From Plumapathes pennacea (lineage: Eukaryota > Cnidaria > Anthozoa > Antipatharia > Myriopathidae): a DNA stretch of 64,000 nucleotides. Where the stretch lies: contig OZ038465.1 of the NCBI GenBank assembly GCA_964036295.1, forward strand, positions 248,001 through 312,000, in the 5' to 3' direction. This document shows positions 37,201 to 61,200 of this stretch, piece by piece. Each line of letters starts with the position of its first letter. Positions within the stretch are counted from its first letter, which is position 1. The translations under genes were made by a program, and so were the position numbers. The notes beneath the pieces are model-generated. The model was not told the origin of the DNA, ran no database searches, and was given only the letters and a program-made list of their open reading frames with translations.

Positions 37201-40070
37201 GTGGATCAAGTAGATCGGGAGACAAGCTCAGCTCGTTATTTTCTGGCCCCAGTCGCTCAAACACAATCTCGTCCAAGTTCTGTCGCCGACAGTCAAACAT
37301 CAGAGAGATTTGAAAGTCCCACGGAAGCAAGACACGAAATGAAGGAAAGAAACAGCAGACTGCAGGAAGCTACTCTTAGTAGTTTTGCCATTGCCAATGA
37401 AAGGAATATTGGGCCAGAGTGGCGACTGACCCCATCTCGATTCTCCAAATGGTACCGGACCCATCCGAGCAAGAATTTCGAGATCGGACTCTCCTTGGTA
37501 CGTGTCCGAAGCTGGGTCCATAGATTCATCGAGAATTGCAGAAAGCCGGATGAAGAGAGACTTCACGGGGAGCTTACGCCAGAGGAGTTAAAGAAAACAG
37601 AGAAACGAATAATAGCAGATGCACAGAGAGAGGTGCATTTCAACGAAATCAAGAGTTTACAAGACGGAACCAGTTTTCCAAAGAAGAGCTCTATTCAAAA
37701 GTTGACCCCGACGTGGCTGGACGGTCTCCTTCGCTCAAATACCAGGTTGAGGTATTCGACAGATCTTCCCGATGAAGTAAAATACCCGATCATTCTCCCA
37801 AAGAACCATCCTGCCACCAGACTGATTGTCAAGTACCACCACGAAACCGAAGGACACGAGATGGGGGTGAACTTTACACTGAACCATCTGCGTGAGAAGT
37901 ACCTTGTTGTTCATGGAAGAGAGGCTGTGAAGAAAACAATTAAGGAATGTTCTGAGTGCAAGAGACGCTTCAGAGGAAAAGCGTCCACCCAACAAATGGC
38001 ACCGCTGCCCAGAATCAGACTGGAAGCTACCATGCAGCCATTTACGAACTGCGCCGTGGATTTCGCTGGACCCTACTTTACCATTCGGGGTCGCGGAAAA
38101 GCTCGAGCCAAGCGTTACTTGTGTTTGTTCCTGTGCCTTCAAACACATTGTTGTCATCTGGAAATGGCGTGGTCTTTGGAAACAGACGGATTTCTGAAAG
38201 CCTTAACACGAATGGTAGCAAGGAGGGGGTGGCCCCGAGATATGCTAAGTGATAACGGCACAAATTTCATTGGAGGAAACAAAGAAATTCGCCAGTTGGT
38301 GGACCAAATCGACCAGGATAAAGTTCAACTCATGACGTCTAACAAGGGGATCAAGTGGCATTGGAATCCACCTACGGCTCCTCATTTTGGTGGAGTCTTC
38401 GAGAGAATGATCAAGTCGGCCAAGAGAGCTATAGCCGCTGTGATGAGAGACGCAGATGTCAATGACGAGGAGTTGCAAACCGTGTTCGTGGGCGTCGAAA
38501 GTTTGATGAACTCGAGGCCGTTGACAGCACTAAGCGGGGACCCTAACGATGAACCAGTCCTGACACCCAACCATTTCCTGATTGGTCACATGGGTGGTGA
38601 ATTAGCCCCAGAGAGTGTGGATACTACGGCATTCAATCTGCGGAAGCGCTGGAGACGAATTCAGGAGCTGATTCGGCACGTTTGGCAAAGATGGATGCGG
38701 GAGTATCTCACCAGCATCGGCTCTCGCCAAAAGTGGTTCCACCCAGAGAGAAATATCAAAGAGGGAGATGTTGTTCTCATTGTTGATTCTAGTTTACCAA
38801 GACGCCAGTGGAAGATCGGCAGGATCGAGCAGACATTCCCTGGACAGGATGGCTGTGTTCGAATAGTGGATGTCAAGGAAGGAGACAAAATTTACAGACG
38901 ACCCATCAGCCGAATTTCGCCACTGGAGTTTGATGGGTAAAAACAACTCGAAATGAACTTACGGATTCCAGTCAGAATCCGGGAGGGGAAGATGTTGTTT
39001 AGAACTGACACGTGTTATTATGATGTAATGATTAATAAGTAATTTGATCAGTGATTAAAGTAGAGACGGATTTAGACTCGCAGCGTGGTTGTGTTTGGTT
39101 TTCGGACGCGTAAGGTTTTACAGTCAATTCGTTGGTATCTTCGATTATCTCATCGAATTACGGATCGTCGGAGATACAGAAGAACTAGCGTCTTCAAGCT
39201 GGTTTGAGGGAAAAGAAAGAAATAATTCTTCAGCCCTACCATCCCATCCCTATCCCTCTCCCCTTCACTTTTCCACCCCTCTCTACTTCGTTACTCCACT
39301 GTCCTTTCTTTCTTCTTTTTCTTGTTTTGCTTGGGATTCAAACTCCAAACTTTCGGACTTGTATTCCCTTGACTTGACCATCCAGGCTTCTGTGATTGGA
39401 GTCCATTGTATCTTTGCTTTTACAAAATCCTAATCCTAACTCTAACCCCTTGTTAAACCAGATTAAAATATTAAACAAGGTTGAAAAAATAAACCAGTTT
39501 TAAAAATTAAACAAACAAAAAAAAAAGAGAGTTAAATTCAACATACACACACAGTACTCATCTGACAAGGACCATTGTTTTAGAGTCAAAGAGTGAAAAA
39601 CGTAGCAAGACAGATGCTCTGGACCCAATGGATCCTGCTTCATATGCTGATGTTCCCAGGTATGAGACTGAATAATTATTTTAACCAGTGTTTCAATAAG
39701 TGTTTTTATGTGTACAGTACTTCTTGCAGCGAGCACATGTTAACCAAGATCCCACCAAGATTAACCTTTGGAGTTAGCACAATTATACTTCTTTGTTCAG
39801 CTTGAAATAAATTAATAATTTACTACAATTTAATGCTGTCTGGACAAAATATCTCTAATATGATCCTAGACCCTATCTACCTATAGATCCAATCACAAGT
39901 GAATTTAATCCAATTTCCTTCTCAGAGGGACTTGGTCAACTGGCTTACCCCAAGTGGGAGAGGCAAAGACAGGAGTTGACACAACAGCTAATGGGCCGCT
40001 GTTCCAGATGAGACCATACCCCAGCCCTGGTGCTATCCTGCGGCAGAACCAACAGCTCTCACAGAATTGA
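34285..40070 (+). CDS. PQBP1: PQBP1, polyglutamine-binding splicing factor
   Basis: Nine exons join in phase to 241 aa: 34285-34342, 34930-35048, 35179-35237, 35347-35405, 35544-35594, 35763-35869, 35995-36046, 39584-39659 and 39926-40070. The N-terminus [17 protein letters not shown] is diagnostic of PQBP1. An invertebrate-type [15 protein letters not shown] segment follows. A WW domain runs over exons 3-4 (PPGWYVVP to [15 protein letters not shown]). The short polar region differs from the vertebrate Asp/Arg repeats. The C-terminus has [20 protein letters not shown] and ends in the conserved [11 protein letters not shown], which binds the spliceosomal U5-15kD protein. PQBP1 acts in the nucleus in pre-mRNA splicing and, in mammals, also as a cofactor of innate nucleic-acid sensing. 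Intron 7 is enlarged by a BEL/Pao insertion. Confidence 0.96.
36551..36754 (+). repeat. 5' LTR of BEL/Pao element
   Basis: Starts TGTTGTTTAG and ends GCGTCTTCA (TG...CA ends). It matches 38993-39196 base for base by eye. Confidence 0.93.
36757..36774 (+). other. Primer binding site, tRNA-Tyr type
   Basis: TGGTCCTTCGAGCCGGAT starts two bases after the 5' LTR. It is the exact complement of the 3' end of animal tRNA-Tyr including CCA (recalled from the family, not aligned here). Confidence 0.8.
36880..38940 (+). CDS. Gag-like/integrase fusion polyprotein of BEL/Pao element (686 aa)
   Basis: Read from ATG 36880. Residues 1 to about 170 are charged and helical (coiled-coil-like), consistent with the start of a BEL Gag. 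From about residue 190 the sequence is the BEL region between RNase H and integrase (RVRSWVHRF), then an HHCC zinc-binding domain (HHETEGH to CSECKR, about 320-362). The DDE integrase core follows: CAVDFAGPY (D near 393), [10 protein letters not shown] (D near 456) and GGVFERM (E near 507). A C-terminal domain typical of BEL integrases follows ([14 protein letters not shown]). No aspartic protease, YxDD reverse transcriptase or RNase H core is present, yet the frame is uninterrupted across the junction. The element would need another element's reverse transcriptase. Confidence 0.88.
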   Translation: MRAQEETVEDDSNHGEVLQRAEALQRSIQGWKQAKRSAKSLMTRLLNRLAALISDENTQKNEVNELVKSIDEQKEETLRIMDRLENTYRENKDEENASKVGDEADALVDQVDRETSSARYFLAPVAQTQSRPSSVADSQTSERFESPTEARHEMKERNSRLQEATLSSFAIANERNIGPEWRLTPSRFSKWYRTHPSKNFEIGLSLVRVRSWVHRFIENCRKPDEERLHGELTPEELKKTEKRIIADAQREVHFNEIKSLQDGTSFPKKSSIQKLTPTWLDGLLRSNTRLRYSTDLPDEVKYPIILPKNHPATRLIVKYHHETEGHEMGVNFTLNHLREKYLVVHGREAVKKTIKECSECKRRFRGKASTQQMAPLPRIRLEATMQPFTNCAVDFAGPYFTIRGRGKARAKRYLCLFLCLQTHCCHLEMAWSLETDGFLKALTRMVARRGWPRDMLSDNGTNFIGGNKEIRQLVDQIDQDKVQLMTSNKGIKWHWNPPTAPHFGGVFERMIKSAKRAIAAVMRDADVNDEELQTVFVGVESLMNSRPLTALSGDPNDEPVLTPNHFLIGHMGGELAPESVDTTAFNLRKRWRRIQELIRHVWQRWMREYLTSIGSRQKWFHPERNIKEGDVVLIVDSSLPRRQWKIGRIEQTFPGQDGCVRIVDVKEGDKIYRRPISRISPLEFDG
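38981..38992 (+). other. Polypurine tract of BEL/Pao element
   Basis: GGGAGGGGAAGA immediately precedes the 3' LTR and would prime plus-strand DNA synthesis. Confidence 0.8.
38993..39196 (+). repeat. 3' LTR of BEL/Pao element
   Basis: 204 bp that read as identical to the 5' LTR. Followed directly by the second AGCTG. Confidence 0.93.
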
Positions 40071-40915
40071 TCAGATCTGCATGTATCTGCACACACCAAG
40101 CTTTTGGCTTGTCATCAGAAGGAACATTCAGCTCCTGATCTGACAAACTGGACAATGTCTTAGTTAACATGGTCGCAGAGGGGCTGTGTCGCACACATTG
40201 TTTCGTTCTATAATTGTGTGCAGATGACAGTTGAATATTTTCAGGTCTTCTCTCTTACTGGAGAATCCCACATACTATATAGTTATTTAAATTGACTTGT
40301 CCTGGTATCAGTCATACTGTAGTCTACATGTAGCATAGGATCGTCAGCTCTGTACAAATGATGACTATGAAATCAAACTACAGGAGTCCACCAGTCAACT
40401 CTAAAAGATTTTCCTGGTGCTGATGAAAGTTTTAATTTAGAGTTTTAATTTAGTCAATAAAACACTGTCGCTTCATAGTAAATATATGCCAGTACAGTCC
40501 ATACTATTTCATAGTGGTACAGTGGGGATTTTGTTGAAACAGATGAATATTCAAGTAATAAATTAAAGTAAATGTATAATACCTGGTCCTCGTTAATCAA
40601 AAACTCACTGAGTCCAACTCAACACCAAAAGTAAACAAGAAATGTGTTCAGAGGAAGATTTGCCAAGCAAGCAAACTGGAAGTCATGTCCGGCCCGGCCC
40701 AGACCCCCAGCTGCACCGGGACATTGTGTGTGCCATAAATAAAGTACTATTACGAGTTCCATATAATTACCGCTGGTCAGGTTACTGCGGTGGTCAGGAC
40801 AGGTTGTGGTTGTGTGTGTCGCTTTATGCTGTTGTTCTCTAAAAGACTATTTTCTGTTTCCTCAATCTCCCGACGTCCGTCAAGCCAGTTATTGTCGTTT
40901 GTGAGATTCAGCACA
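40071..40915. other. PQBP1 3' region and QARS1 upstream region
   Basis: No coding exon seen. It should hold the PQBP1 3' UTR (AATAAA-like AGTCAATAAAAC near 40453) and the QARS1 promoter close to 40.8-40.9 kb. The two genes are in tandem. Confidence 0.5.
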
Positions 40916-55685
<14,770 letters not shown>

Positions 55686-55735
55686 TTGTTTTGTCAAATC
55701 TCAAGATGGCTAGCAGAGCAAGCATCTGCAATCTT

Positions 55736-55741
55736 AATAAA
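55736..55741 (+). terminator. QARS1 polyadenylation signal
   Basis: AATAAA 50 nt after the stop codon TGA (55683-55685). Confidence 0.6.
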
Positions 55742-56459
55742 CAGAATTTATGTGTGAACTTAGGTCAATTTGTAGCTGAACATTAGCTGGCAAAATTGTA
55801 CTAGTATTTACAAACTGGGATATCTGTACTGCATGTATATTGACTAGGGGAGTGCAGAAGCTGCTGTTTAGATACCCTGGTCCCAGAGGTTTTTTTCCCA
55901 AAGAATGGTCGGGAGCTGTCTCGTCATGAAACAAGGACAAGCAAAACCTCTGGATTTCAAGGTATCTGTTTTTTACTTATTGCTACCACATTATATAGGA
56001 GACTAGAGGCTTGGTAAAGTTCTCTCTGTTTATGCATGTGCAGTCAACTCCAACTATCTGGATGCACAGTACATAAACCCTCTCTGGAAGTAATAAGTAC
56101 AGGTATTAATCAGTATCGGCTTAATTGCATGTGTTTAATACTTTATTATGCGTGACAAATTTTAATTATCACTCCATGATAATTTACCAAACGAGATGGC
56201 TGACTGTTGTCTTATTATTTTATTCTGTTTACATTTTTTTCTCAAAATGCTCAAAAACACTCGCCAAAAAAAGTGTGCTGCTCCAAAACACAAACTAGAC
56301 GAATAAATAGCGCCTGGTGCTGCAGGGATTCTGTTTGTTTTGGTGTCTTCAACCTAAATAATCACAAGTCATCCGTAAAAGGAAGTCATAAAACTTTGCA
56401 ACTACTACTACCAAAAACCACTCCGGCAAATACAAAGGAAAGTGTGCTACCTTCACCAG
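55742..56459. other. Convergent intergenic region with a short inverted repeat
   Basis: Between the 3' ends of QARS1 and SPMIP1. CCAGAGGTTTT near 55883 is answered by AAAACCTCTGG near 55943, about 70 bp end to end, resembling a small hairpin element. No gene seen. Confidence 0.5.
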
Positions 56460-57011
56460 CTAGTCCGTGTAAAAAATGCCATTTGGTCGATAAAATGAAT
56501 CTCGGATTTCCCGACTCTGCCCAAACTGTGGTTTGACTGGCTTAACGCAATCATCGATCTTCCAGCCAATCTCCCATGCACTTGTTATTGGGAATTCATA
56601 TTTCTCCTCGGGTTTCTTGAATCTTCTTTGTTGCAGATATGCATAGCGGCCGCCACCCAGCGCACTGAAACCGTCGAACAACAAACCACGTGTATCTTTG
56701 GACACTGGGCGCATCTCAATCAAAAGCGACTCGGGTTCTGCCTTCGCAGCTTCCGCTACTTTCTTCTGTGCAGGCATTTTATGTGTTTTAGCGCAAGTTA
56801 CATTTGTCCCTGTCCCACTCGATTTTCGTTCCCTGGCCGATTCCTTTGGTTTGAACATCATACCTTCTTTCTTTGGTTTGGAAACGAACGAACTCCGCGA
56901 GAATTCTTTGGAGTATCTTGTGTGCCACAAAAGCCTGACCATGGCCTCTTTGCCAATGGATTCCTTCCAAAAGTTTTGCCGTTGGGTGTCCATATTTAGC
57001 TCGCGAACCAT
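56460..57011 (-). CDS. SPMIP1: SPMIP1 / ATP6V1FNB-like sperm microtubule inner protein
   Basis: A single-exon 183-aa ORF from ATG 57011. The N-terminus MVRELNMDTQRQNFWKE matches the vertebrate start (R-x-L-N-I-D-x-x-RQNFWKE). The C-terminal half has GGRYAYLQQRR, EKYEFPITSAWEIGW and a terminal SFYRPNGIF, as in SPMIP1 (FPIT, GW, SFFRKNGAF). The central region is Lys/Ala-rich and variable. The family protein sits inside axonemal doublet microtubules of sperm flagella. The frame is open upstream to 57080, but the family start and the fit of MVREL favour 57011. The absence of introns is notable because the neighbours are intron-rich. Confidence 0.85.
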   Translation of the reverse strand: MVRELNMDTQRQNFWKESIGKEAMVRLLWHTRYSKEFSRSSFVSKPKKEGMMFKPKESARERKSSGTGTNVTCAKTHKMPAQKKVAEAAKAEPESLLIEMRPVSKDTRGLLFDGFSALGGGRYAYLQQRRFKKPEEKYEFPITSAWEIGWKIDDCVKPVKPQFGQSREIRDSFYRPNGIFYTD

Positions 57012-58051
57012 CTTTAAATCCCAAGATAAACGAACAAGCTTGAGCTTCACTTCTGTTCGCAACTCTGAAGGAATGTCCACACGCAGTTACCATGGCGATC
57101 AGTTCAATTCACCCATGATGCATTGCGTGCACCGGAAGTGATGGAAACGCAAACATACACATAAAACAGCCACCATCGGGACATAAAAATCTGGCCGTGT
57201 TAACGGGGTGGCCGTATTAACGAGGGTCTTCAGATAAGAAAATGCCTGGGCGTTTGTTCCGCGGGACAAAAGATAGCGGCCGTAAGGCGGGGTTTCACCG
57301 TTGAAGCATTTTTATCAGATTATTTTCATGGGGCAGTGTCAGAGGCCTTCTTTAGGTGAATAACTATACCCCTCTCTCTAACAAGACCCTTGTCAGTATA
57401 ATGTGTACTGGTCCATCATGCACGGGCTGCTGAACACGAGACTTGATTTATTGAAAAAGGGTGTTACGTTTGTCAGCATATATCTGGCCTTTGAGAAGGT
57501 TTCATCTTCCGTGTGTGACAACATGGGCATTTTCTTAGCTCAGGGCTTACGTAGTTTCTGTTATAACGACCACGCTCAATTTCTAATACGTGATCACTAA
57601 TTCGTAATTTCGTTAGAGCTCTGCGGTGTTCTGTATTTTGAATCTCGTTTAGGTGACTCTCAAATTCGTTTTCGGTTTTGAATTCACGGTAAGTTCTTGA
57701 TTTATTCCCCCTACCGATCTGGATTCATCATTGAAAATATATGCCAGCATCTAACGAAGCCTCAGTCAACAAGTCTTTCTGGAGGCTACTCTTACCCGGA
57801 CGATCACAAGCAATTTATTTATTTAGTACATACACTCTGATAGCACTGAAAAACCCCACGACAACACAGGCAAGGCAACACAAGAGAAAGCAAATAAAAG
57901 GACAAAAATGATAGACAGTTTAATCAGACATCACCGACGAACAGACATCTGAAGCTAGAGTATTCATGGTAACTCGGCTTTGTCAAAAACGAATACGAAA
58001 ATACTGACTGCCACACTGAAAATCTAAGGAAACTTCAACGGTGCAAACTAC

Positions 58052-58111
<60 letters not shown>

Positions 58112-58234
58112 GAACGGGATGCTAATATTTTCCAGTTACATCACTGTGAAAATCTCATCTTAATTGTTGAAAACAAATGCAAACTTTGATCTTGACGGGG
58201 CTGGCTGTGTGAGAAGCTTGAGTTTTGTTTTGTG
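57012..58234. other. Intergenic, TAA microsatellite inside
   Basis: Between SPMIP1 and the 3' end of the glycyl radical enzyme gene. Contains the microsatellite at 58053-58109. Otherwise no gene recognised. Confidence 0.55.
58053..58109. repeat. TAA microsatellite
   Basis: About 57 bp of TAA repeats, 125 bp beyond the stop codon of the glycyl radical enzyme gene (in its probable 3' UTR). Confidence 0.92.
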
Positions 58235-61200
58235 TCAGTGCGGTACATGGTAGTACTGCCTTCGCTGCTGGTGCTTCTGGTGAGCGGAGAAGTAGGTGAT
58301 GTAAAATTCTGACCAGCCTCCTGTGCGCACGCGCACCAGATCGTACTTCTCTGGGTTGATGACGGCCTGGGACAAAGTGTCGCCATTCACACAGGTGACT
58401 AAAACATAAGAAAGTTCTAGTCATAAAACAGATAAGAAAGTTATAGTCATACTGCAGTAAAAAAAGATTGAGATAATAGAGTAAAAAATCTGCAAGTTGG
58501 GTTCATTTTTTAGACTGAGGTGAAACGCCAGACTGCTAACTCTCCGAATCGCGTCTCCCGCTTTCCCGAGAACTCACGTCAACCTCCAGAATAAAGAGTT
58601 AAATGCATGGCGGTATCAGACGTAACGAATGTTGCTTGATTTGTGCATGTGGTGAGTTGCTTTTGTTTTTATACGTACCGGACATGATATTGCCTCCCAC
58701 GTCGGCAGTCTGGTCAGCGTACTTTCCCAGAAATGTAACCAAGTCCTGCTCGTTACAAGTTTCTTCAATCTTTATGTCGATCTCCGTGCCATTAGTAAAG
58801 TTCTCGTTGATCGATTGCTTGTTACAGCACTTGAGGGCCCTTTAGAGGTAAATGAAAGACAACACAGCAATACTTAGATATCAACCAGGACCACCGCACT
58901 AATGAAGAGTACAGACAGCGCTTCCGTGTTTGGTGCTGTACATTTGTCACTGTGCAAGAGACCAGTGAATACTACGCATAACAACATCTTATTTTTCATT
59001 AAAACTTTCACTCCGATCTGACTCACTTGTAGATGTTGTTTTTCTTCGGTGCCGCTGGTTTGTCCTGCGGGCTCGGTGCCGCACTGAAGTCTGATGCAAT
59101 AGGAGACGCTGTGCGTCTGCCGTCTGCTGATGCAGCAAGTCCCAGGCCCCAGCCTACGTAACCCTCGAAGGTTCCACTGCCCGCAGGGAGCATGATGTCC
59201 CATGGGAAGCCTGGGGCTGAGAACTTTTGCTTTAGAGACTGAATCATGTCGCTCAGCGGCTGTCCCTCCTGCCCACGCGCAACAGTCTGGATTGTGTTCG
59301 TGGCCAGGTCACCCAGCCAGCTGTGTGGGAATAAATATGTCAAACTCACAGATCACTACACACCAACATACTTCAGCCTTTGCTATAAAAATTATTCTAC
59401 AATTTTAAGACAGTGCATATGTTGATACAAAGCGGGGAGAACTGGGCACTAGCAACCTACCTGGTGAGTTCCTGGATATCTTTGTTGTCAACCGCCTCGT
59501 CGGTCCCAAATTTCGGGAGCCGCAGTGACTTCTCTCGCACATCCTTGTAGAAGTCAGACAGCCGCTGACCGTGCGTGGGCCCGGCTAGTTCATCGTGCCA
59601 AGGCTCCATCATGTTGTTTCCCCAGTCACACTTAAGACACTGCACCAAATCGGCCAGGGACAGAACGGACGAGTCGTGGTCAAAACACAGCCTCTTGATA
59701 GCGTACAGCGAGTCCACAGTGTTGGAGAAGCTGATAAACTGTACGCCAATCAAAGGATGACGGGCACCGCCTTTGGTCAAATCTCTCTTGGCCTCGATAC
59801 AGTCGTGGACGAGTGTGGAGAGCAAGGGACTGGGGCACACTTCATGCAGGTTTCCATAGTTCAACAGCAGCAGATAAATACTGTACTCCACTCGAACTCG
59901 GAAGTGTTTTTCATAAATTTCCTTCAGCTAAAAGAACATGTAAAATGTTAGAGCTGCAAACTGTAAATTATTTTTACTTCGTATTGTGCTACCAGTTGAC
60001 TGCATTATCTTTCAGGGAAGCTGAAACCGCACTCTGATGAGTCAGCAGTTTGTCCCAATTTACGCTGGGAGATTCCGCTTAAGGAACTACTTATAATATA
60101 CCTCAATACGTTAATTAAACAATCTATTCCAAATCATGGGAACAACGAACTAGGGAAGTAATGACCACTAATAATAAGTAATACTCACCTGCTTAAAGGT
60201 GTGAATGTCCTTAGCGTGTGCTGTAGGGAGGGACTGGGGTGTCCCTTCCAGAAAAGCAGGGCCACACATACTGTACGTGGAGCCATGATTTATAGTCATC
60301 TCTAACACACCCAGCATTGGCACGTAAACAAGCGAGAACTCGGTGAGGCCTGGGAAGATGGGTTCATAGCAGCCGTCACACGCATAATCACGCCTTGTCT
60401 TAATGTCCAAGGGCACATCAGGTGGACTGTCACGTGCAAAACCTGCGATCAAACGGTCGTCATGGAGAAGCAATGGGTGTGCTCCTCCGCTCAGGATACA
60501 TTTAGCAGCTTGCTTGAGAACCTGGTAAATTACGACGAGCACACAGTCAAGAAAAGCAATAAAATACTAAGATGGCCCCGATCACCACCCTGTTGGGCGA
60601 ACGATTTTTAGTACAACTGATATTAAACCTTGATGTCAAAGTCTTAGAGCGTGCAGAAATAATGGTATGACAAACTTTGCCTCAAACCAGAGATTAATTG
60701 CCATGTCATAAAGAACTGCATGTAAGTGCTTTAACACCATACCTCGCGCAAATGACTACATACTCCTAATAAGCATTCTTGCATTCGCGTCATAACCATT
60801 ATTATCTACTTCTCCACTCTTTTAATCTACACTTTGAGATTCAGGTGTCACCTCTTGAGGCATCTGCTTGTGCATCCTGAGCGACAAACATGGACCATTA
60901 ACCGGCAAACGGCGAGAGGCCTTCAGACAAAGGATGGTGACGTCATTACAGGCGTCTTGCGGTGTTGGTGTGTCTGTTGCTTTGTAACCACCCACAGTGA
61001 CCTATGAATAGGAATCAGAACTCACATAGTAACTTGAACGGATTGTAGAGACATCCTTTGGTCAGAAAGAGCAGCCCGCAACTCCAAAGACGTCGCAAAT
61101 TCACTATTTACCCAAGATCCCAACAGGCCTCTGCTCGCAGTCTTCAACTGACTGTATTTATTGACAGTCCAGTCTTTGCCTTCTTTCATCAAAGACACGG

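Larger units (their letters stand above)
36546..39201 (+). mobile_element. BEL/Pao-type LTR retrotransposon, internally deleted, in PQBP1 intron 7
   Basis: The whole element including its target-site duplication AGCTG (36546-36550 and 39197-39201). Two 204-bp LTRs that read as identical flank a tRNA-Tyr primer binding site, one long ORF and a polypurine tract. Total length is only about 2.65 kb because protease, reverse transcriptase and most of RNase H are absent. It is sense-oriented relative to PQBP1. Perfect LTR identity and target duplication point to a recent insertion. Confidence 0.93.

Noticed and set aside
56207..56536. Plus-strand frame ending antisense to SPMIP1
   Set aside because: Low-complexity start and overlap with the conserved C-terminus of SPMIP1 on the other strand.
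58874..59408. Several 100-codon frames on both strands around the glycyl radical enzyme exons
   Set aside because: They are other-frame readings of the GC-richer exons at 59027-59320 and neighbours.
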